Below, one piece after another: positions 10,769 to 21,599 of a stretch of DNA of 64,000 nucleotides. Position 1 is the first letter of the stretch; each line of letters opens with the position of its first letter. The notes below the pieces were generated by a model that made no database searches, was not told where the DNA came from, and saw nothing but the letters and a program-made list of their open reading frames with translations. Origin of the DNA: Brienomyrus brachyistius (Eukaryota > Chordata > Actinopteri > Osteoglossiformes > Mormyridae); contig NC_064552.1 in NCBI RefSeq assembly GCF_023856365.1, forward strand, positions 7,245,160-7,309,159. The letters are read 5' to 3'. The position numbers and the translations under genes were made by a program.

Positions 10769-11559
10769 TAATCTTTTACGTGCACTGATCATATTTCAAA
10801 ATCATATTGGTTGTAAATTGATATGTTTCCTTTTAGTAACCTAATTTTAAAGCATATTTTGGATGCAGAAGTCATGTTTGTTAAGTCAGAATGGTCCATG
10901 GAAGAAAATTCTCAGCAGCAGAAATTATTTGTAGGACTGGCATTTAAATTTGACGTAAGGCGATGGTAACATTCACTTCTTCATTGTACCTGATTGTACA
11001 GTTAAACTGTTAAAGTATGATTAATGTGTGCCTAAAGGAAACGGAAATAAATTTGTCTTCTGTTACTTTTACAAAGTAAATATTTTTAAGCTAAGGGCAT
11101 TCTGGTGCTCATGTTACATTATTATCTTCTCATTTCAGCCAATTAAGTATGTTCCCTCACCGACAATTACATAGCAGCCTTGAAGGGAAAACCCTACGCT
11201 CTTTGTTCACAGCTGCCAAAAATGCAAGAACATTAAAGGAAATATAATAATTTGTCATGTTTTTTTCACTCTCATTCTAATTAACTTATGCCTTTGTAGG
11301 ACTAATTTTAAGATTTTTCTTTATTCATTGCATGCTTTTTTTTTTCTTTGAAAAAAAACCCCACAAATGAGAATGCCTTCCGATCTGCATTGCACCAGGA
11401 CGTATCGAGGATGACACCCTTACATCATTCCCCTGCCCAATTCGAAAAAGCTATATCAGAACTCTTCCACCTCCAGCTAATCTACTGAACAGGCCACCTG
11501 CCTACTCACTCCCATTCTTCCTCTGTATCCTCAGATCTCGATGTCCTCCCACATTCCAG

Positions 11560-11700
11560 TCAACTGGCTACTTCCTCCAAGTCTTGAAGAGGACACATGT
11601 CATACCCCATCCAGAATTCATGCCCTATAAAACTGTTTCTCTTCTGATAGTTATCAGAAAAAGCTGTATATACTCTCCTCTGAAAATGTACCTGTCACAG
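11560..11700 (+). pseudogene. LINE (L2/CR1-like) RT scrap
   Basis: One frame reads 'STGYFLQVLKRTHVIPHPEF' followed by 'YKTVSLL', and another frame continues 'LSEKAVYT'. The spacing and residues recall the RT start of L2/CR1 LINEs (S-G-Y-F-P...K...V-x-P, then Y-R-P-I-S-L-L). The neighbouring 11390-11560 may be upstream RT sequence but is too decayed to follow. This is a short fossil, supported only by motif resemblance. Confidence 0.45.
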
Positions 11701-12140
11701 ATGTGTCTCCCTGCACTATTATTATTATTAAGGTAAGGATGATTTGCAATAGGCCTATGAATGTTCTAAATATGTACATATACATACGTCCGGGTCTCTT
11801 CTGAGAACTCTAGGTTCACCCTACAGTCCAAACACAGGCAGTTAGGCTAACCTGGCATCTCTACATTTACTGTAGTACCTGTATATATTTACATGTGTCA
11901 ATGCGTGCATTTGGTCTGTGATGGCCAGCCTGGTGCCCTGAACCAGGATAAGTCAATTTCAAATGAAAGTAATTTTGAATATTGTTTTAACTTGCCAAGT
12001 TCAGTCGATGGGTCAGTCTTTAATCTTAATGATATCAAACAACTTAGTGTGACTGTATCTGGTGATGTCTAATTTTTTTCCACTTTCATTAGCTTTGCCT
12101 TGCATATTTATTCATTTATTGCACATTGCTTGTATTAAAG

Positions 12141-12456
12141 GCCAATGTGGTGGGTAGCACTGTTGCCTCACACCTCTAGGACCAGGTTTTGAGTCTCCAG
12201 CATGGGCTCCATGTTCTCCCCATGTCGTCGAGGGGTTTCTTCCACAGACTCCAGTTTCCTGCCACAGTGCAAAGGACATGCAGAGCTTAATTGGAGTTAC
12301 CAAATTATCTAGAGGTGTGTGAGTGTACGCTGCAATGGATTAGCACCCCAGCCTGGGTTGTTCCCTGTCGTGCGCCAGTAGCCTCTGGGATAGGCTCCGG
12401 ACCCCCCCCGCGACCCGGAATAGGACAAGCAGTTTCAGGAGAAGGACGAATGGATG
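12141..12456 (+). repeat. tRNA-derived SINE, (GGAT)n family
   Basis: The plus-strand copy starts 'aatgtggtgggtagcactgt' (A-box region), has 'ggttttgagtctcc' (decayed B box), 'ccatgttctccccatgtcgt', 'ggttgttccctgtcgtgcgc' and 'ggataggctccggacccc', and ends 'gaatggatg'. It is the opposite orientation of the copies at 7.0 and 53.3 kb and more diverged than either. Confidence 0.85.
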
Positions 12457-12539
12457 TTTATATTCACATTTACCTTAAACTTCAAATATTTCAATAATCA
12501 TATACACAGTACTTTATCTTTTTCATAATCTTTAGCTAC

Positions 12540-12874
12540 TCCTTCATAAATGCCTTTACAGTACATTCATAGAATATTCAGTGCACCTTCATAATACATT
12601 CACAATGCATTCATAAGCAGCATGTAAAGTATACATCGACATCCTAACATACCTTAACAGCTATAACATACATTAATAACAAACATTAATTGATTGCAGT
12701 GATATTGATGTATACTACCTCAGTCATGTCTTGTTCATTGGAAGAATTATGAATGCGATACTTTAAGACATGTTAAGGTATACTTATATGCTGCTTATGA
12801 ATCTACTATCAATGCATAATGAATGCATTACGAAGGTGCACTGAATGTTCTATGAATGCATAATGAATTGTAAG
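12540..12874. mobile_element. Palindromic repeat family, copy B
   Basis: The left arm 'ccttcataa...ttcagtgcaccttcataat...gcattcataagcagcatg' pairs with the right arm, which reads the same on the minus strand ('cattcagtgcaccttc..aatgcattcat...cataagcagcat'). The centre near 12700 contains 'ttaataacaaac'. The whole unit of about 335 bp is an imperfect palindrome. It supplies the uninterrupted sequence used to interpret the nested insertion in copy F. Confidence 0.85.
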
Positions 12875-15309
12875 TTTTCTTACTCCGATCAATCTTTTTC
12901 TACATGTAGTGATAGGCCGAAGCCAGGGTGTGAAATCTCAAACAACATATTTAAGTTTTATAACTTTTTTTCTGAGCAGGCAGCCCATTTATCTGCATAT
13001 TCTGTGTCACAAGAGGCAAAGAAGAATGAATAAACGATATCTAAAAAAGATGTGAATACATGTAGCGCTATTCTGCGGGCTAAAAAATGGCATGCGTAAG
13101 GAGCATCTGACAGTGTAAATGCCTCAAAGTGGCAATGCCTTGTAATAAAGACAGCCCACAGCCCTGGGGGTGCTGCCAAATTCTAGGCAAGCAATGCAAT
13201 CTGCTACCATCAAAACATCAAAAGGCACAAGTAAACACAGGCGTGTGTGCTTATTTCACTGACGATGCACTAGTATGCCTTTGTCCTTTGGTTTGTCCTT
13301 GTTTGGTCACACACCAGCTTTGAATTTGAATTAGAACACACAGTAATTGTACTGAAATTATGTCTGGATAAATTGGAAATTAACACTCAGTTCACACCTT
13401 TGTGTGATATGGAGTATGTGTAAATGCATTTTATACAAATGTATTGCCGAAACATGAAAACATTATCGATGTTTACCTACATATATGACCCACATATATG
13501 TGTAAAGATATTGCCCACTCTGTTTTATATTAAACAAGCTGGAGAAAAGAGTATTTTTAATCAGGATATACAAGAAATCCTTGAAATATTGTGTGGCAGA
13601 AATATGAAAGAACATATTTACAGCTCACCATGCGCATAACACTGTTTACCACAGTGAATGGGGGGAGGTCTCTGCGTGTTCTTTTTTCCTGTGAAATTAT
13701 ATAAGGTCACCTCATTTTTATCCAGTCTGACTACAAAGATGAAGTTATACTGTAGGTTTAGTATGATTTCGCAGTAATAAGGCGAAGTGACATTTTGGAG
13801 ATGCAGTGATTTTATTATACACTGTTCTGGCCGACATCCTGCATCCTCTCCATCCCTGTACATACACCTTGACAATTACTCCACTATTCAATCCTCTTCT
13901 CCTGTTTGACCTTAAGGTGAGTACGTTTTTACCTCTATCACAGCTTTCTGGTGGTGATAAGTTCTGCCACAGACAAGTGGTCCATCTTATTCTTCCCTTG
14001 AGACGAAGTCCACCTGATTATTTCTTGTTCAAGGATCCTTTCGGCGGTAATATTTTCAGCCTCTCAGTTGTGTGTTTTTCCCAGCCTGAGACTCCATTTT
14101 CCGAGACTTGCCTACATCAACACTTAAGGTCTAGTTCAAGTGTGCAAAAGCATAGGGGAGTGAAAGGGAAATATTATTATAGAATAGTATAGTATACAAT
14201 AATAATAGTAATAGTATACAGAATAGTATTATTCTGCAATAATCTAAACAATGATGAATTTGTTATGTACATAAATATATTACCTCTTCAAACATCACAC
14301 GTCAAGTCACAGCATTCATGTTTTAGTAAATCATTTTCCCATGATGTCACAATGATCAGATAAGTAAGTCAAAATGTGATATGTTTCTTTTCAGTTTATG
14401 TTTAATCTCTTTCAAGTCAAATCAAGCCAACTCAAGTGGCATTTTATTGTCATCCTATCCATATATAGGTATACAGTGGCAGGAGATAATGTTCCCTCAG
14501 GACCACAGTGCAACATACAGACAGCAAGGAACAATGAGAATGATTCACAATAGTTTAAAAAAGTGCAATATTTCTGTGGCATAGACTGAAGTACAATAGG
14601 TATTGTTGTGTTTGCATCTTCGAAATAACTGTCTGAATAACCACAATTTACATCGAAATGCCACTTGAAGACAAATGGATGGATGGATGGTTTCTCAATG
14701 TTGGACAATAATATTTCCTATTAAAATATGTCTTTTAATGCAGTAATTCTTTTGATGGGTAATTCATATGTGCATTGAGCTCTTGTAAAATGGAATTCTC
14801 AAAATATCTGAAGCAGTCATACTGTAATGAATAAGTAATAAGAATGAAAATGTTTTAAATACTCAATTTAAAGTTTAAAGGTTAAAAGGACTTACAAGAA
14901 GCAAAGCAGATCCTCCGCCAGAACAGCCCTTAAATACTAAACTCAAAAGAGATTTTTTTTTAATTCTAAATGCAAAAATAGGAATCAATAGCACCAACCT
15001 CGTTAATCACAAGCATAAAGCAAGCAGCTTTGAATCTGTAGAGAATGATCAGTAGCTAGGCTAGAGGAAATAACTCTGAATGCAAATTATTTTACTTTGA
15101 GTCTAGTATGCTTTCCCATGACTTCTGGTCTGGGGAGAGAGAAACCTGTATGTGTGGCTTGTCCGGTAGCCAAAGGACCTGCAGATATGTGTTCTTTTGT
15201 GATGCTGAGAGCTCAGGTACTCCATACAGGTGCTGGAGGAGGACATTCCAACATTCGTCCTTTGGATGAGTCGGGAAACTGAAGTCCTGACTCCCTGAGG
15301 TCATACAAG
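12875..15309. other. Mostly unrecognised AT-rich sequence
   Basis: No coding support. The 128-codon frame at 13806-14192 has no recognised motif and extends into a run of 'ata/atag' repeats. A short (GGAT)n run lies at 14676-14690. One repeat tail (14411-14585) is listed separately. Confidence 0.5.
14411..14585 (-). repeat. Interspersed repeat tail, probably LINE/SINE 3' end
   Basis: The plus-strand text 'tcaaatcaagccaactcaag' followed by 'tggcattttattgtcat' resembles a repeat end common in teleosts (tcaagtcaag..ggcttttattgtca). The parent family cannot be named from the sequence alone. Confidence 0.4.
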
Positions 15310-15554
15310 GTCCCTGGGCATCTTTCAGAAGGGTTTCGGGTGCTACACTATTGTCCTGGTTAAAATTGCATGCCGTGACCCCTTATCATCCCCATTACCA
15401 TCTTAGATACTGTGCCATGAATGTACTGGTGCAGAATAGCGGCCATCGCATTCATCCAAGTGGGTGCGACACAGTGGTGGTGGTGGTTGAAGTAGTTCTG
15501 TAAAGCACATTGGGTATCTTGAAAAGTGCTATATAAATGTAATGCATTCATTCA
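15310..15554 (+). repeat. L2-like LINE (or dependent SINE) 3' end
   Basis: The end reads 'tgtaaagcacattgggtatc' then 'ttgaaaagtgctatataaat' and a short (ATTC)-type tail. This is the typical 3' end of L2-like LINEs and the SINEs that copy their tail in fish. The upstream part (15310-15480), including 'gtgggtgcgacacagtggtgg', fits the same 3' untranslated region. Confidence 0.6.
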
Positions 15555-15795
15555 AACACAGACAAAGCCTATGCCAAGAACATATTTTACATATTTCACT
15601 GTAAGATTTTCTATTGAATTTAAAGACATATTACTTAATGTCATTTGTTTGACGGAATTTGTTCCGAGGGAGATTAAGCTTATCTTGCCAATGCCTGGCC
15701 AAAGACTGTGTTACATACCACGTGGCCTTTCTGTGGGAACAGAATAGCATATGGAGCTCTCCAAAGTGTGGTTTATGACAAAATATATGCAAAAG

Positions 15796-16353
15796 TGTCA
15801 TGGATCACGCTGGAGAATCCCCATTGCCCCCCGGGGATTCCAACCGATAGGGCTTTCCCGAGGCTACGCGCTCTGTTGTCCAGTTTGTCTAGTTTTACTG
15901 GTTGCTCCGATCTCCGGACTCTCCTCTCCCAGCTACTCCTAGTTTCCCCTTGTGTTAGTGTCCTATTTCTGGCAACTCGGTTTTCTGTTCTGTACGAGAT
16001 CTTCACGGTGTGCCCAGAGTTCGAGCGTTTCTCCTGTTATTGATTTTCTCGTCTACCAACCTTTGCTTTGTGTTCCAGACCCCAAGACTTGCCTGTCCCC
16101 TTTTTACTACAGACGCCAATCGCCCGACCCACGCCCGTTTTTTCAACTACGATTTTTGTCTCCGCCCTCTGGACTCTGTCGCTCATCGCCTGTCTCCCTG
16201 TGTGGTGCCTTCAGCCACCTTTCCCATCTCTGGGTCTGCAGAGTTTTATTGGAAGCCTTATTCTATGCTGGTTATTTTCTTATGGCTCATCCCGCAATAA
16301 AACCGCTTACCTGAACTCGGTCTGCGTTAGCGTCCATCCTGTGCATCTGTCGC
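15796..16353 (+). repeat. 5' LTR of deleted gypsy element
   Basis: It starts TGTCATGG and ends 'catctgtcgcg', about 558 bp. A polyadenylation-type AATAAA lies at 16296-16301, about 55 bp before the LTR end. The leader 'gaagatcttgcaccgacg' and gag ATG (16373) follow, as in related fish gypsy elements. Open frames running through the LTR are accidental. Confidence 0.88.
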
Positions 16354-16372
16354 GGAAGATCTTGCACCGACG

Positions 16373-16760
16373 ATGGACCCAGTGGACCAAGCCAATTGCA
16401 GCACTTTTCGGACACCCTGGGTAAGCAGGGTGCTCTTCTCGGGCACCAAAGTGAATTAACAGCGATCGGGGATTCACTGGAATCTTGCTTTGCAGATGGA
16501 GCAACTGCTCTGTAGTTGCCCCCCGTTGTCATCAGCTCTGCCAGTGAGCGAGCCGTGTTTAAATCCACCAAGCCCGTACAATGGAGATCTTGGTACCTGT
16601 CACTCTTTCCTGTCCCAATGTATGATGATTTTTGAGTTGCAACTTTCCTGTGTCCCACCAAGCACTCAAAGATCGCATATGTTATCACTTTACTCACTGA
16701 CTCGGCCAGGGAGTGGGGAACAGCTGCTTGGGACTCCGGAGTGCCTTCCTGCGGTCGAGG
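16373..16760 (+). pseudogene. Gypsy gag fragment, frameshifted
   Basis: The ATG at 16373 reads MDPVDQANCSTF, then meets a stop. In another frame from about 16545 the conserved capsid start is plain: 'EPCLNPPSPYNGDLGTCHSF' and '[13 protein letters not shown]'. After a further frame change 'HMLSLYSLT' / '[18 protein letters not shown]' gives the next capsid block, ending near 16735. It then joins directly to the pre-RT linker, so the C-terminal half of gag, the zinc knuckle and protease have been deleted. No working capsid can be made. Confidence 0.85.
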
Positions 16761-17431
16761 TGACTACCAGGAACTTAAAGGGGTTTTCAGTAAGTCCCGG
16801 GCTTCGTCCCTTCCACGTCATCAACCGTACAATTGTGCTATTGACCTTCTTCCAGGCACTAGTCCCCCTAGGGGGCGCCTTTAGTCTCTTTTGGAGGAGT
16901 ATATAGGCCAGGTTTTAGCTGCTGTCATTATCTATCCCTCCTCTTTTCTGGCAGGGGCTGGATTTTTATTTGTTGAAAAGAAGGATGGCTCTCTTCACCC
17001 TTGTATTGACTATAGGGGCCTGAACAATATAACAATCAAGAACCGTTACCCTTTGCCACTGTTGTACTCCATCCTGGATCAGCTAGATGGCGCCAGGTTT
17101 TTTATGAAGCTAGACCTGAGGAATGCTTGCCATCTGGTCAGGATTCAGGAGGGTGATGAGTGGAAGACTGCGTTCAACACACCCACTGGTCATTATGAAT
17201 ACCCCGTGATGCCTTTTGGCTTACTAATGCTCCGGCCGTGTTCCAGAATCTGGTCAACGAAGTCCTCCGAGACATGCTTAACAGATTTGTTTTTGTATAT
17301 CTTGACGATATCTTGATCTTTTCTCAGACTAAACAGGACCATGTTCGACATGTCTGCGAGACTCTCCAGAAGCTCCTGGTGAACAAGTTATTTGTCAAGG
17401 CAGAAAAGTGTGAATTTCACAAGCACACATT
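16761..17431 (+). pseudogene. Gypsy pol fragment: pre-RT linker and RT palm, truncated
   Basis: At 16770-16885 one frame holds the linker before RT ('[20 protein letters not shown]', then '[18 protein letters not shown]'). The frame then shifts at about 16890. From there RT reads '[20 protein letters not shown]' and '[17 protein letters not shown]', with 'FMKLDLRNA' holding the first catalytic Asp region and 'YPVMPFGL'. A one-base loss near 17224 shifts the frame again into '[14 protein letters not shown]'. The catalytic YLDD box is intact at 17298-17309. RT ends at 'CEFHKHTF', where it runs into the LTR end. Thumb, RNase H and integrase are gone. Confidence 0.93.
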
Positions 17432-17523
17432 CTATGCTGGTTATTTTCTTATGGCTCATCCTGCGATAAAACCACTTACCTGAACTCGGTCTGCGTCAGC
17501 ATCCATCCTGTGCATCTGTCGCA
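17432..17523 (+). repeat. Partial 3' LTR of the gypsy element
   Basis: The sequence from 'ttctatgctggttattttct' to 'ctgtcgca' matches the end of the 5' LTR at 16261-16353 with about five differences, one of which changes the AATAAA signal to GATAAA. The upstream 465 bp of LTR is missing and RT sequence abuts it directly. Confidence 0.9.
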
Positions 17524-17529
17524 CAAAAG

Positions 17530-18629
17530 TTGCTGAGTTAAGATCCCAGCGTTGATTATTTTTAGTTGAAGCTGGCACTTTTCAATTAAAGCTTGAAATG
17601 TCAACTACAACCTTTGGTTTAACAGACCTATAAAATAACATGAAACTTACAAATGATGATCCTTTTTGACCACATTAATATTCAAATGGAATATTTTTGC
17701 ATGAGGAATGTTTAGCATACAGATCTGTTATTATTTGGCCTCCAAAGGTTATGCAAATCCCTTTCAGGAATCTTTCACCTCAATAAGTCACAATACTAAA
17801 AATATCAAACAATGATTGCATTTTTTGTAACTAATTAAATGCATCCCATGCTTGACATTTGTGAATTATGATACTGGCTCACGATTTTCTTTTTCTTAAC
17901 ATGACAAATCTGGTTAATTTTAAACCCATGTAGAGGACCCTGCTAACCTAAGTGTTAATTAAGAAAACCATATTTTGATTATACTGCAGCTCTTACAAAG
18001 AAGGAAAGTCAAATTTATTATGGACTTATACAAGGAAGCAAATAAAGCAGGAGACAAGGTTACTGAGCACATAGCTAGTAAGAAAGGAATCTTTCTGTAG
18101 AATAATATTTCAGCATTAATAAATTGCACAACCACAGTTAAATAATTTACCATCCATTCAACCATCCATCCATTTTCCAAGCTTCTTATTCAGGATCATG
18201 GTGTGCCTGTAGCCTCCTCCAGGAAGCAGAAGGAAGAAGACATCCTGTAGCATTAAATGAGACACATAATCTCCGACATAATCACATACTGCTTATAAGA
18301 AAATCTATAAATAACCAGCACAAGTAATATCAGTAATTACTATGTATAATTAAAGCAAGAAGATCAACTTATTGTCTGATGAAAAAAACAAACAATCAGA
18401 AAACTTTTATTATCCTGGAGGAAATTGTAATTACTGACTCCATAGTACATAGTGTTTTTATTTTGTGCAGCCTATTAGTTCAGCATTGGTTGTGTTTACA
18501 TGTGGTTGATAAATAAACTTGCCCTGACTTGAATACACAACCACACAAAAGGACATCCAGGTGTAACTGCCTATTCTTACAGTACATCTCGTATCCTCAC
18601 TGTCTCATACACACACACAGGTTTGAAAT
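17530..18629. other. Unrecognised AT-rich sequence with a SINE scrap
   Basis: Nothing is supported apart from the SINE 3' piece at 18151-18238. Confidence 0.5.
18151..18238 (-). repeat. SINE 3' end fragment, (GGAT)n family
   Basis: The plus strand reads 'catccattcaaccatccatc' then 'cattttccaagcttctta' and 'cctgtagcctcctccaggaa', the diverged 3' end of the SINE seen in full at 53.3 kb. The remainder of the SINE is absent. Confidence 0.6.
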
Positions 18630-19075
18630 TAAATCTTTGTGGGGACTCTCCATTCATTTCTATGGGGAAAACTCTAATCCCAACATGACGACCTTAACCC
18701 CTAACCAACCCTAACCTTAACCATAAGTAACCAAACAAAATATGAGACTTTTGGGATTTTTACTTTTTTGATTGCATTCATAGATCTTTGTGGGGTCCTG
18801 AGAAATGGTCCCCATGATGTCAAAAATACAGGTTTGTATCACATTGTGGCGGTCATCTGGTCCCCACAATGTAATAAAAATTTAATCCACAGACACACAC
18901 ATTTGTATTTATATCTTTGTGGGAACGTTCCATTCATTTCTATGACAGCCCAAACCCCTACCCAGCCTTAATCTCAACTATTAGTGACCAAATGAAATAC
19001 ACAGTGCCCGTGCCCATAAGGGCAAAACAACAGGTTTTTATCACATTGTGAGGATATTTGGTAAACATCGATTCC
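18630..19075. repeat. Interspersed 'ctttgtgggga' repeat in two tandem diverged copies
   Basis: Two blocks (about 18630-18880 and 18905-19075) each begin 'tatctttgtgggga..ttccattcatttctatg', pass through a 'ccctaacc'-rich segment and end 'aggtttttatcacattgtg..gg..atctggt'. This is a repeat type that I recall as widespread in fish. No coding content. The 'ccctaacc' part imitates telomere repeats but is built into the element. Confidence 0.6.
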
Positions 19076-20372
19076 CTCTCCCCCCCTACACACACAGACA
19101 AATAGTTTTTTCTATAATTAAGTATATGAATACAAGCACATATAATTCCAAAGAAACTATTTTACTTTCACCAAGGAAATAATGCATTTGATTTTTTTCT
19201 TTATTAAAAAAAAAAGAACTTCCTAGAATTGATAGCCCTCCAATTGATAAATGTGATAATTATATGCCATCTGGGTTAATTAAAATTCTGTCTCACCTGA
19301 ATGATGATGGATAGCATGTGGAGAAATGGTCCTGAATCACTCTTTAATGTTTATGTGAAATACCTTTATAAGAAGTGTGCACTTTTGTTATCAACCACAA
19401 CCGCCAGGCTGCTGGTGAGCATAAACTGAACAACAATCACTCCTACGTTATAATGGATGAGAGGAACATTTAATTTGCACCTTGTGAACAAAAGCGCAGA
19501 GATGCATAGGGCTGTTGTGATTATATAGGATTATAAAATGTGCCTATAAAAATTAATACCCCCAAGGTATTCTTTCCTGATTGATCAACGTGTCATTTCA
19601 GCTATAATATATATTTGTCAATATTGTGCTATTCTAATGCAATTAATCACAAAACAATTTTCCCAGACATGCTTTCCAGCTTATTCACCCTTCTCATTTG
19701 CATGGTGTTCAGGTTAAACTTTGACATATTTCTGCCTTACATTTATAAATGCTCATTCATTAACTTTTCTTTATTTTTAACTTTTTGCTTATTCAGTACA
19801 AGGTCACGGAGAGCAAAGAATCTATCGTAGGGAGGCAAGGGCACAAAGAATGGAATCCCACCCCGGATGGGATTCCAGGGCCCAAAATCACATACAAGTA
19901 AACCGCATATTTTAAAATATAGTGCCACATACTTATAGACATGGACTTGTGATTCAGAGTTACCGAATGGTAATATCTTGTCCCCTAGCATTCCTCAGCC
20001 TGTTAACTATTTTAAGAATTGGTGTTAGTTGCCTTTTAAGGAGAGTGTAGAGGGCTTGTTTATGTCATGTTTCAATTTATATTCAACAAAATATTACAGA
20101 TTCTGCACATCTCTTACAGCATATCGGGAATTTATCGCCAATCCCTAGTCATAGCTATCTATAGCTGCCAGTAAATCCTTAAGTGAAGAAGTGAATATTA
20201 AAGCACATGACACAAGCTTTGCTGCACTTTTCTATTATGTGCAGTCGGTGGCCCTTGGTAAATGCTTAGGGTCTTATAGCAGTCAGAGCTGCGAATAAAA
20301 GGGAGACATGTATACAGTACATCAGTGCACCGGGCTAAAAATTCTTAATGCAATTGTCCTGATTAAAAAAAA
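19076..20372. other. Unrecognised sequence
   Basis: No gene found. A decayed minus-strand SINE piece at about 19790-19950 is listed separately. Confidence 0.5.
19790..19950 (-). repeat. Probable decayed SINE fragment
   Basis: 'gtacaaggtcacggagagc', 'aggcaagggcacaaagaatgg', 'ccggatgggattccagggc', 'aatcacatacaag' and 'agacatggacttgtg' follow the order of minus-strand (GGAT)n-family SINEs (ggtc..cgg, ggcacgaggcaggg, ggatgggg.gccagc, cactcacaca, ttttggactgtg). Neither end is preserved. Confidence 0.45.
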
Positions 20373-20381
20373 AAGTGTGCA

Positions 20382-20699
20382 GTGGATACTGTTACATGCC
20401 ATAAGGCTCAGGAAGTTTGCTCGGCTCTGGCATTAGAACAGAGCCTAGATTATGACATCGTTAAGGCTACTGCGCTACGGACGTATGAGCTAGTACCTGA
20501 GGCTTACTGGCAGAATTTCCAGAAGCTGAATAAAACCGCCAGCCATACCTACGTTGAGTTTGCTCATGAGAAAGCTCTTTTGTTTGACAAATGGTGTGCT
20601 GCGAGTGATGTTTCTGACTTTGAGCAGCTCCAGGAGTCGATGTTATTAGAAGAGTGTGAAAACTTTGTAGCCGATTGTGTTGTGGTGTACTCTGTCTGA
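20382..20699 (+). pseudogene. Gmr1-like gag, SCAN-related capsid domain
   Basis: A 105-codon frame contains 'KAQEVCSALALEQSLDYDIV', 'TYELVPEAYWQNFQKL', 'TYVEFAHEKALLFDKW' and 'SDFEQLQESMLLEECEN'. This order of helices matches the SCAN-like capsid C-terminal domain of Gmr1-like gypsy elements. The vertebrate SCAN domain of zinc-finger proteins is thought to derive from such a gag. No zinc-finger array is nearby, so this is the retroelement form and not a host SCAN gene. The start is truncated: the ATG is internal, and the reading extends a few codons upstream as element sequence. The end shifts frame into 'TLVDKFVLTHKT'-like sequence at 20700-20745. Confidence 0.85.
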
Positions 20700-20839
20700 G
20701 ACCGCCACCCTTGTGGATAAATTTGTATTGACCCATAAGACTATGTTTACCAAAACCCCTCGGCCTCGCAAACAGGTCCCCGTCCTGTAGCATCTTCTCC
20801 TTCGTCGGTTTCTTATTCACCACCTACAGTATAGAGAAG

Positions 20840-21515
20840 AGAGAATGCTTCTACTGCCAGGTGGTGGGTCACATCATTTCAGTCTGTCTGGCCCTTAAAA
20901 GTAAAGATGCCTGTGTTGCTTCCAGGAAGGTGCAGATCGCGTGATTCGGGTGCCGCCCAGTCATTCCTAGTGGAAGGTGTTGTTCCATTCGATGACTTGT
21001 CCTATTGTGCTACCGATGTGTTGGTGCAGGGCATTGATTTCTGTGTGACCGCTGTTCCGCTACACACAGTATACCTGAGTACCCCTGACTTCCTTGGATA
21101 TGTGCGTGTTGCAGTACAAAAACAATTCCGGGTGTTACGTCCGTTCTGGGTAATGACAGTTCAGGAGAGAGACTTGTCCCTCTACCCGAAGTTGTCCCCG
21201 ACCCCGTGCTATGCGCAAATGATGTAGCGGTGGAACTCCTAACCGTGTTTCCTGCTTGTGTGCTTTCCCGCGTCCAGTGGTGCAGGTTCGCGGATACTGA
21301 CTTAGCTGACACGTTTATGTCAGGACCTGCTCTGGCAGCTCCTTCGAAGAGTGACCCTGAGTCCCCGGAGGTCCCCTCCACTACGCACACCCTGATCATG
21401 GCACAGGCAGATGATTCCTCCTTGGAGGCTCGTCGTACCTCCGCTGTGGAAAAGCCCGAGTTAAAAGGACCAAGAGTTATCGTAACCAAGTGTTGATAAG
21501 GAAATGGCACTCTCT
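20840..21515 (+). pseudogene. Gmr1-like zinc knuckle and aspartic protease
   Basis: At 20846-20887 one frame reads 'CFYCQVVGHIISVC', an intact C-X2-C-X4-H-X4-C zinc knuckle of the kind that binds element RNA. From 20907 another frame holds the protease: 'DSGAAQSFLVEGVVPF' with an intact DSGA active-site motif at 20943, then 'DVLVQGIDF' and 'VPLHTVYL'. A frame change near 21140 leads to a degraded 'GND'-type end. Then come 'VFPACVLSR' and 'SYRNQVLIRKWHS' (21465-21515), which resembles the segment before the next pol domain. Integrase and RT do not follow. Several frame breaks make it inactive. Confidence 0.8.
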
Positions 21516-21599
21516 AAAACTTCACACCCTCGGTTACTTAGACTTGTTTCTGTTTGTTCCTGGTTCTCTGTTCTTTTCTTTCTGAATGCCCTTGATTGT

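Larger units (their letters stand above)
15796..17523 (+). mobile_element. Ty3/gypsy retrotransposon with large internal deletions
   Basis: A complete 5' LTR (15796-16353), the gag start, the beginning of gag, the pre-RT linker and part of RT are followed directly by the last 92 bp of a 3' LTR. The flanks carry a short direct repeat 'caaaag' (15790-15795 and 17524-17529) that fits a target duplication, so both outer ends are original and the losses are internal. Missing are the rest of gag, the zinc knuckle, protease, the second half of RT, RNase H, integrase and most of the 3' LTR. Frames are also broken. The shared LTR part differs at only about five of 92 positions, so the insertion is moderately young. 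Confidence 0.92.

Noticed and set aside
15708..16424. Overlapping plus-strand frames of 96-120 codons
   Set aside because: They lie in the 5' LTR of the gypsy element, which is non-coding in related elements.
18660..18725. Interstitial telomere repeat (ccctaacc)
   Set aside because: The motif is irregular and sits at the same relative place in two copies of a dispersed repeat, so it is part of that repeat.
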